A stretch of DNA of 11,354 nt, from positions 1-11,354 of the forward strand of contig JANWID010000260.1 of the NCBI GenBank assembly GCA_025450095.1, in the 5' to 3' direction. This document shows positions 6,582 to 11,354 of this stretch, one piece after another. The number at the start of each line of letters is the position of its first letter. The first letter of the stretch is position 1. The notes under the pieces are model-generated. The model had not been told where the DNA came from. It made no database searches and was given only the letters and a program-made list of their open reading frames with translations. A program made the position numbers and the translations under genes. Origin of the DNA: Bacteroidia bacterium. Its GTDB lineage: Bacteria > Bacteroidota > Bacteroidia > AKYH767-A > OLB10.

Positions 6582-7214
6582 CTAGAATGAAAACAGGAAC
6601 ATGAAAAAAAGCATCACCCAAAGCACATCTACAAAATGCCAGTAAATAGTTGTCAGCTGAAGCCGTGTCAGTTGGTATTCATCCGTAAAGAAAAGCAGTG
6701 AGCGTACCATATCACCAGAGCTCCCAAATACTTTTGAAGTAATGATCATCAAATAGATCATTCCTCCGGTAACATGCAGAAAGTGCATACCGGTTATGAC
6801 ATACAAGTAAGAAACACCCACATTCGTACTTATGAAATAACCGGAATCGACCATTCTTTTAAGTCCCAGGGCCTGCGAAATGCAGAAAAATAATCCAAGA
6901 CCCAGTGTGATGCTCAGGAGCAATTTTAGTTTTCCCATTTCATCTTCACGGAATGATTTTACTGCACCCGATATAGCAAAGCTGCTAAGCAATAAAAAAA
7001 CAGTGCTTACTGTAAATGCCTTTGGCAACTCAAAATTTAAAGGTGTTCCGCTGCGGGCTACAGTAACAAAATAAAGGAAGGCCATCGAAAGAAACAGGAT
7101 CGTGCTTCCCACCAATCCAAAAAAAAGCAAAGTTTTAAAAGGATGAAATTTCTCCATCCGTTTAAACCCGCTAAGCTGGGTATCGGTGCTTTTGGTTTTT
7201 TTATTTGTGCTCAT
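6582..7214 (-). CDS. Haem-copper oxidase subunit III (cytochrome c/quinol oxidase, stand-alone)
   Basis: This is a 210-residue, five-helix inner-membrane protein with predicted TMs at about 27-50, 67-87, 97-117, 134-158 and 192-210. Subunit III signatures are present: FHPFK near the start, YVITGMHFLHVTGGMIYL (138-155) with the paired histidines H144 and H147, and the C-terminal YWHFVDVLWVMLF (191-203). Subunit III supports the proton-pumping oxidase core but is not itself catalytic. Subunits I, II and IV are not in this window, so this copy is detached from a complete oxidase cluster here. I chose ATG 7214. An upstream in-frame TTG at 7247 would add MKEARPFYTFL, which does not look like part of the family, and the GGAGG just behind that TTG is too far (about 23 bases) from ATG 7214 to serve it. 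Oxidase type (aa3, cbb3-associated or bo3) cannot be set from this subunit. Confidence 0.9.
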   Translation of the reverse strand: MSTNKKTKSTDTQLSGFKRMEKFHPFKTLLFFGLVGSTILFLSMAFLYFVTVARSGTPLNFELPKAFTVSTVFLLLSSFAISGAVKSFREDEMGKLKLLLSITLGLGLFFCISQALGLKRMVDSGYFISTNVGVSYLYVITGMHFLHVTGGMIYLMIITSKVFGSSGDMVRSLLFFTDEYQLTRLQLTTIYWHFVDVLWVMLFFMFLFSF

Positions 7215-7244
7215 TAGAAAAGTATAAAAAGGCCGGGCCTCCTT

Positions 7245-7252
7245 CAAAAATA
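7245..7252 (-). promoter_or_regulatory. Possible -7 promoter element for the oxidase subunit III gene
   Basis: On the minus strand TATTTTTG fits the Bacteroidota -7 consensus TAnnTTTG exactly and lies about 30 bases upstream of the ATG at 7214. The -33 partner is poor: only TTTT about 15 bases upstream rather than TTTG at 19-21. It is a candidate only. Confidence 0.35.
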
Positions 7253-7285
7253 CGGATTTTAACAGCGAAAAGTATGCTATATAAG

Positions 7286-7305
7286 AAAAAATTACACGAA
7301 TGTGT
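7286..7305 (-). terminator. Weak intrinsic-terminator-like hairpin after the DUF2179 gene
   Basis: On the minus strand, immediately at the stop codon, ACAC and GTGT can pair around a four-base loop and are followed by AA and a six-T run. The stem is only 4 bp, so efficiency is doubtful. Its position between the DUF2179 gene and the oxidase gene suits a unit boundary. Confidence 0.3.
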
Positions 7306-7910
7306 TAACCAGTGGCACCACCGGGCAACAGTACCTTCAGGAACGAATAGCGGCTTTCACCTTTCTTTTCGGGAAATACCCCCATGTTGGAATTACGGAT
7401 GTCCTCGATGGTATAAAACGCGTTGGGAGTATGCTTTTTAATAAGTTCATCCACAAACATCACATCCTTTCGTTTGAGCGTGGTAAAAATCACCTTCACC
7501 GGGCCTTTCACGCCATGACCATCCAGAATGGTGACTCCCATATTTGCATCGTAGAGTGCAGTAACCAACCCCGAGGGATCCTGGTTGGTGATGATCCGAA
7601 GCACCTGTTTTCCCAGCGCAAGTTTTTCTTCAATAGTAATTCCAACGAAAATGCCCATGCTGTAACCACCGGCGAAAGCCACATAGCAGGCTACATTGTG
7701 CAGGTTATTGATGGTCTGGCTCACTGCTACCAGCCATATCAATACTTCAAAAAACCCGAGGAATGGAACAATCTTTTTCACATTCCTGGAAATAAAAATA
7801 TTCCGGAGTGTTGCGAGTGTTACATCACAGGTTCGTGCCAGAAAAATCAGTAGTGGCAACACGAGCCAGTTAAAGATATCGCTTTGCAAAAATGCGCTGT
7901 TGATGATCAT
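7305..7910 (-). CDS. DUF5698/DUF2179 membrane protein (UPF0316 type)
   Basis: This is a 201-residue protein with three hydrophobic segments at about 13-27, 47-67 and 72-92 (DUF5698-like). A soluble C-terminal DUF2179 domain follows at about 100-175. DUF2179 hallmarks are GVTILDGHGVKGPVKVIF (125-142) followed by TLKRKDVMFVDELIKKHTP and AFYTIEDIR, the same layout as the C-terminal domain of YitT proteins. The biochemical role of UPF0316 proteins is unknown to me; DUF2179 is probably a small regulatory or ligand-binding domain on the cytosolic side. The start ATG at 7910 overlaps the TGA of the sirtuin gene (ATGA, 7907-7910), so the two proteins are very likely translationally coupled. The tail after about 175 (NMGVFPEKK...) is polar and probably disordered. 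The family is clear, the function open. Confidence 0.87.
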   Translation of the reverse strand: MIINSAFLQSDIFNWLVLPLLIFLARTCDVTLATLRNIFISRNVKKIVPFLGFFEVLIWLVAVSQTINNLHNVACYVAFAGGYSMGIFVGITIEEKLALGKQVLRIITNQDPSGLVTALYDANMGVTILDGHGVKGPVKVIFTTLKRKDVMFVDELIKKHTPNAFYTIEDIRNSNMGVFPEKKGESRYSFLKVLLPGGATG

Positions 7911-8596
7911 AATTCGTTAAGCAGTTTTTTTACAAGAATTGGTACAGCATTGCCGGCGGTGTCCTTTAATATTGAAAGATTTGAAATCATGGTTATATCC
8001 TTTGCTGCAGGATCGATAAAATATTTTGGAATATCAGGTGCGGCATAGTCAACCAGGCCGGCAGCCGGATACACTTCCAGCGAAGTACCGATTATCAAAA
8101 AAATATCAGCCTGGAGCACCTCCCTCACAGCATCTTCTATAGCAGGAACTGCTTCACCAAACCAGACGATATGCGGTCTCAACGGAGATCCTTTTTCACA
8201 TACAGCATCCATAGTCAGTTCCCATCCATCTATCTGGTAAATCAATTCCGGGTATCGTGTGCTTCTTGCTTTTCGGATTTCGCCGTGCAGGTGAATGATA
8301 TCGGTTGATCCGGCACGTTCGTGGAGATCATCAATATTCTGTGTGATAATGGTAACCCGGTAGTTTTTTTCAAGCTCGGCCAATGCAAGGTGCGCAGCGT
8401 TTGGTTCTGCGGCGAGTACCTGTTTACGTCGTTCGTTGTAAAAACGTTGTACCAGTACCGGATTTTTAGCCCACGCCATGGGTGTGGCTACTTCCGACAC
8501 CGGGTATTCCTCCCACAGACCGCCCGCATCACGGAAAGTTCGGATCCCGCTTTCAGCACTAATCCCGGAACCGGTAAATACAACAATCTTTTTCAC
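7907..8596 (-). CDS. cobB: Sir2-family NAD-dependent protein deacylase (class III-like, zinc cysteines missing)
   Basis: Sirtuins remove acyl groups from protein lysines using NAD+, giving nicotinamide and O-acyl-ADP-ribose. The 229-residue protein has the NAD-binding TGSGISAESGIRTFRD (8-23), TQNIDDLHERAG (85-96), the catalytic H104 in HLHGE, WFGEAVP (145-151) and IIGTSLEVYPAAG (168-180). Y53 and R56 in FYNERR correspond to the Tyr/Arg pair that binds succinyl or malonyl groups in SIRT5 and CobB, so negatively charged acyl-lysines are plausible substrates. The small domain, normally holding two CxxC zinc pairs, has one cysteine only (C133, in CEKGS). This appears to be a zinc-less form that I recall from other Bacteroidota. 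The start is GTG at 8596 with GGAAGG upstream; an in-frame stop lies close upstream and there is no usable ATG. It overlaps the DUF2179 gene by 4 bases. Confidence 0.93.
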   Translation of the reverse strand: MKKIVVFTGSGISAESGIRTFRDAGGLWEEYPVSEVATPMAWAKNPVLVQRFYNERRKQVLAAEPNAAHLALAELEKNYRVTIITQNIDDLHERAGSTDIIHLHGEIRKARSTRYPELIYQIDGWELTMDAVCEKGSPLRPHIVWFGEAVPAIEDAVREVLQADIFLIIGTSLEVYPAAGLVDYAAPDIPKYFIDPAAKDITMISNLSILKDTAGNAVPILVKKLLNEL

Positions 8597-8666
8597 GGCA
8601 GATGCCTTCCATTATTTACAACGGAAACCAGTGAGCAAAATTGAATGTTTTATAAGGTAGGTAGTG

Positions 8667-8691
8667 AAAAAATGTTACCGGATTATTAACA
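8667..8691 (-). terminator. Likely intrinsic terminator after fmt
   Basis: On the minus strand, 9 bases after the fmt stop, TGTTA and TAACA can form a 5-bp stem with a 9-base loop, followed directly by six T residues. The stem is AU-rich and modest, but the position fits the end of the MATE-lipoprotein-fmt unit, before the sirtuin start at 8596. Confidence 0.4.
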
Positions 8692-8699
8692 ATGTAATG

Positions 8700-9662
8700 T
8701 CAATTGCCGTCAATGGCTTTCCATCCTTTTTCCAGCCTGAATCCGCGTAAAAAATTGGAAACACTGTTCCGGCCTCGTCCTTCCTGCTGAACTTCCATAA
8801 TTTCCAACAACTGATCAGAACATTGAATGTACATTTTTCCATTTGATACAGTAATGGTACCGGCTCCATCCCGGGAAGGTTCATTAGTTCGTTCAGTCCG
8901 GAAAATTTTCAGGAGCAAAATATTTCCGGAAGCATCTTTCACCTTTGTAAAAGCTCCCGGAAACGGACTCAGTCCCCGTACCTGATTATGCACGTCAAGG
9001 GCCGATCGGTTCCAATCAATACTGCAATCGGTACTGAAAATTTTTGGAGCAGTCTTTAATGCTTCGCCCGGGCGGATCAGTTCCTGTTGCGGAATTTCAG
9101 AGATGGTTTTATTTTCTATGGCACGGACTGTTTTTAAGACCAGTTCCGCACCTGCAATTTTCAAGCGGTCGTGAAGTGCTCCCGCATTTTCATCAGGACG
9201 TATAGCTATTTTTTCCTGGAAAAGAATATTGCCTGTATCAATATCATGTCTTAGAAAAAAAGTGGTAATTCCGGTTTCTTCCTCTCCGTTCATGATAACG
9301 CGGTTAATAGGAGCTGCACCCCGGTACTGAGGAAGGAGGGAAGAGTGGAGGTTAAATGTTCCCAATGGGGGCATTTTCCAAATCACCTCCGGTAACATGC
9401 GAAACGCAACTACTATGAATAAGTCGGCTTCCAGGGCACGTAGTGAAGCAATGAAACCAGGATCACTTAGTTTTTCTGGTTGCATGACCGTTAAGCCTGC
9501 CGCGGAAGCAAATTCCTTTACTGCAGGTTCTTTGATCTTTAATCCGCGACCAGCTTTTTTGCCGGGAGCCGAGACTACTGTTGTAATGTTGTATTTATTT
9601 TTTACAAGTATTTCCAGTGAAGGGACTGCGAATTCCGGCGTACCTAAAAAAACGATTTTCAT
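8700..9662 (-). CDS. fmt: Methionyl-tRNA formyltransferase
   Basis: This enzyme transfers a formyl group from 10-formyltetrahydrofolate to the methionine of initiator tRNA in the cytosol. The 320-residue length is normal. The N-terminal Rossmann-type domain (about 1-185) starts with MKIVFLGTPEFAVPSL and contains the disordered tRNA-contact loop PGKKAGRGLK (33-42). The active site is N104 and H106 in FNLHSSLLPQYRGAAPI, and D142 in HDIDTGNILF. The C-terminal beta-barrel domain (about 205-305) includes IDWNRSALDVHNQVRGLSPFPGAF, which contacts the tRNA. The ATG at 9662 follows the TAA of the upstream lipoprotein gene with no gap (TAAATG), so it is probably coupled to that gene. The enzyme uses a folate cofactor, as the folP gene at the left edge implies, but that is shared metabolism and not operon linkage. 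Confidence 0.97.
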   Translation of the reverse strand: MKIVFLGTPEFAVPSLEILVKNKYNITTVVSAPGKKAGRGLKIKEPAVKEFASAAGLTVMQPEKLSDPGFIASLRALEADLFIVVAFRMLPEVIWKMPPLGTFNLHSSLLPQYRGAAPINRVIMNGEEETGITTFFLRHDIDTGNILFQEKIAIRPDENAGALHDRLKIAGAELVLKTVRAIENKTISEIPQQELIRPGEALKTAPKIFSTDCSIDWNRSALDVHNQVRGLSPFPGAFTKVKDASGNILLLKIFRTERTNEPSRDGAGTITVSNGKMYIQCSDQLLEIMEVQQEGRGRNSVSNFLRGFRLEKGWKAIDGN

Positions 9663-9986
9663 TTACCGGTTATCTTCTTTAGCAATTGAAACACTTGTCA
9701 GTGTAACCATTTTTCCTGTCATGCACACACTTACGCCATCATAAGGTTTGTATGTAATAAATAGTTTTAATCCGATCCGCTTGTATTCTTCCTGCAAATT
9801 CACCGGTTGTAGTTTTTGTCCATCGGAGAGTTCCAACAGGTATGTACAACCTGCAATTTCGGAATAGTCGATAACCTTTGCGTAAACTGCCTGCTTATCA
9901 GCCGGAGTGGCCGGAACCTTTTTTTTGGAAGCGCATCCTGATATCAAAATTAAAATGATGAATGCGCAAATAAATTGTCGGATCAT
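9663..9986 (-). CDS. Small lipoprotein of unknown function
   Basis: This is a 107-residue protein with a clean lipoprotein signal: MIRQFICAFIILILISGC, lipobox ISGC, with C18 as the lipidated residue. The lysine-rich stretch SKKK follows at once. The mature part (about 33-100) looks like one small beta-rich domain, with predicted strands in VYAKVIDYSE, CTYLLELSDGQKLQPVNL, LKLFITYKPYDG and MVTLTSVSI. C47 and C88 could form a disulfide in the periplasm. I do not recognise a named family, though similar short lipoproteins with a DGxKLQPxNL segment seem common in Bacteroidota. Its ATG overlaps the MATE stop (ATGA, 9983-9986) and its TAA abuts the fmt ATG, so it is translated within a tight three-gene unit. 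The gene is well supported; function is unknown. Confidence 0.8.
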   Translation of the reverse strand: MIRQFICAFIILILISGCASKKKVPATPADKQAVYAKVIDYSEIAGCTYLLELSDGQKLQPVNLQEEYKRIGLKLFITYKPYDGVSVCMTGKMVTLTSVSIAKEDNR

Positions 9987-11314
9987 ATTCTTTTTGGTTG
10001 CCAGTTACGGGATGATAAATAAATAAACGAGAATACTCCCATCAGCACCCAATATACAATTTCAGAAAACCAAACTGCTTCAATGGAAGCATTCCAGGTT
10101 ACCGCACAAAGATAAACGTAAATCATGTAGATGATAATATTCAATAGTTCAATAACCATTGCTGCACGGGTATTGCCCGATCCGGATACGGCACTTAACA
10201 GGATTACACTGATGCTGAAAAGGAACATGGCGCCGGTAATGATATAATAGCACCCAATCGAATCGCTGATCAGCTTCGCATCGGAGGTGGTGATTCGGAG
10301 AATCCATTGTGGTGAGATGAATGTTACCAGGAAAATCCCACCCGTAACAGCAAGACTGAGATATATAATTTTTTTCACAAGCAGTCTTACTTCGTATTCT
10401 TTTCCCTGCCCGATGATATTACTCACCATGCTGTTGGTAGCTGAAGCAAACCCCCAGATCGGCGTCATCAAAATCATATACGTTGCCCGGATAATGTTTG
10501 AAATAGCCAGTGCATGTTCTCCCATCCGTTCAATGAAAACGAAAAAAAGAAACCAGGCGCCCATGGAAAGGGTATTCTGTAACATAACTGGCGAAGAAAG
10601 GTGAACAATCGCCGAAAAACGGGGATAACTGAAATCTTCAAACCGGAGCAGGCGGAACTGCCGGAATTCATGTTTCAGGCCTGAAAAAATCACAAGGTAA
10701 ATCAGCCCTGCAAATTCTGCGATAACAGATGCCAAAGCCGCGCCTTTAATACCCATTTCAGGAAAGCCATAATGCCCGAAAATGAATAGGTATGCAAGTA
10801 TAACGTTCAGGCACATGGTTAGAATGGAAGCATACGTGATCACCCTTGTTTTGCCGATCGCCACAAAAAAGGAACGGAAGGTAACAGTCGCCATAGCGAA
10901 AAAGATCCCATAACAACGAATGCTCATGAAAGCATTGCTGGCATTAGCCACACCTTCTGAATGCAGCATAGAACGCAGGAGCTGCGGAGAAAAAAATTTA
11001 ACTGCGATGAAAGAAATCAGGGAAAGTAGTAGCAATAACAGGAAGCTGTGGTCAAATACCTTCCCGATCTCGGGTATATTTCCTTCTCCCGCCCGCCGTG
11101 CCATAATGATTTGGGAGCCGGTACCCAAGGCCAATCCGATCATGACAATAACAAAATAGAATACCGTAGCAATGGCCATTGCTCCCAGTTCCGTTTCACC
11201 GACACGGGCTATAAATGCGGTGTCGGTCAGATTCAGCACCGTAGTGGCCAGGCTTCCCAGGATGATCGGGTAGGCAATCTTCCAGATATCCGAATATGTT
11301 ACACTGACTTTCAT
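9983..11314 (-). CDS. MATE-family multidrug/metabolite efflux transporter
   Basis: This is a 443-residue inner-membrane antiporter, a usual length for the MATE family, with about twelve TM helices in two related halves. Such proteins export cationic drugs or metabolites in exchange for Na+ or H+. The first half begins IWKIAYPIILGSLATTVLNLTDTAF, with D31 in TM1, a position often important for cation binding. Next comes LGTGSQIIMARRAGEGN (63-79), the conserved Gly/Arg motif between TM2 and TM3. The second-half counterpart is MTPIWGFASATNSMVSNIIGQGKEYEVR. I start at ATG 11314; an in-frame TTG at 11329 adds only MHFFS. Just upstream, the minus strand reads GATCTTTG (11327-11334), one base off the Bacteroidota -7 consensus, but the window ends before a -33 box could be judged well. 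It is first in a tight unit with the small lipoprotein and fmt. Substrate is unknown. Confidence 0.94.
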   Translation of the reverse strand: MKVSVTYSDIWKIAYPIILGSLATTVLNLTDTAFIARVGETELGAMAIATVFYFVIVMIGLALGTGSQIIMARRAGEGNIPEIGKVFDHSFLLLLLLSLISFIAVKFFSPQLLRSMLHSEGVANASNAFMSIRCYGIFFAMATVTFRSFFVAIGKTRVITYASILTMCLNVILAYLFIFGHYGFPEMGIKGAALASVIAEFAGLIYLVIFSGLKHEFRQFRLLRFEDFSYPRFSAIVHLSSPVMLQNTLSMGAWFLFFVFIERMGEHALAISNIIRATYMILMTPIWGFASATNSMVSNIIGQGKEYEVRLLVKKIIYLSLAVTGGIFLVTFISPQWILRITTSDAKLISDSIGCYYIITGAMFLFSISVILLSAVSGSGNTRAAMVIELLNIIIYMIYVYLCAVTWNASIEAVWFSEIVYWVLMGVFSFIYLSSRNWQPKRI

Positions 11315-11354
11315 GCTAAAAAAATGCAAAGATCAACAATATACCGGTCGGGCC

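Noticed and set aside
7230..7240. AGGCC/GGCCT palindrome, considered as a minus-strand terminator because T residues follow
   Set aside because: With a workable loop the stem is only 4 bp, and it lies downstream of the predicted -7 box, in the leader of the oxidase gene.
7302..7853. 183-residue open frame on the plus strand
   Set aside because: It lies wholly antisense to the well-supported DUF2179 gene, shows no family motif, and has an unlikely composition (many His, Gln and Cys).
9397..9744. 115-residue plus-strand frame over fmt
   Set aside because: It is antisense to the fmt catalytic domain and has no recognisable features.

Overview
The window looks like chromosomal DNA of a member of the Bacteroidota. 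Three things point there: the gene order folP / DUF1599 / DoxX-like / (ABC permease) / tpiA, which I recall as typical of that phylum; a sequence upstream of tpiA that matches the Bacteroidota housekeeping promoter (TTTG, 20 bases, TAnnTTTG); and the protein types (two-barrel PagL-like protein, sirtuin with a CEKGS-type segment, Asp-box lipoprotein). It is gene-dense core genome. I see no insertion sequence, phage gene, tRNA, rRNA or CRISPR array.

Left part (1-5412): folP is cut by the left edge and runs leftward. It is divergent from a rightward set: a double DUF1599 (Nmad1) protein, a DoxX/MauE-like membrane protein with a thioredoxin-fold tail, an OppB/DppB-type permease, triosephosphate isomerase, and a PagL-like outer-membrane lipid A deacylase whose ATG overlaps the tpiA stop. 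tpiA appears to have its own promoter, whose -33 element overlaps the permease stop codon.

Middle (5413-5617): the only sizeable intergenic gap lies between convergent genes. It holds a 7-bp tandem repeat (GCAGTCA, about 4.6 copies), a related inverted copy about 110 bp away, and a small perfect hairpin.

Right part (5618-11354): everything is leftward. From the right there are three likely transcription units. The first is MATE transporter, small lipoprotein and fmt, joined by an ATGA overlap and a TAAATG junction. The second is a sirtuin and a DUF5698/DUF2179 membrane protein, joined by an ATGA overlap. The third is a stand-alone haem-copper oxidase subunit III and an Asp-box propeller lipoprotein, 1 bp apart. 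Poor-to-moderate terminator-like hairpins lie after fmt and after the DUF2179 gene.

Functionally this is mainly housekeeping metabolism (folate, glycolysis, initiator tRNA formylation), respiration, envelope remodelling and transport. I do not see a clear new defence or mobile system. The points most worth a second look are the sirtuin lacking zinc-finger cysteines, the PagL homologue with Asn at the expected acidic triad position, the tandem DUF1599 protein beside folP, the oxidase subunit III/propeller pair, and the heptamer repeat cluster.
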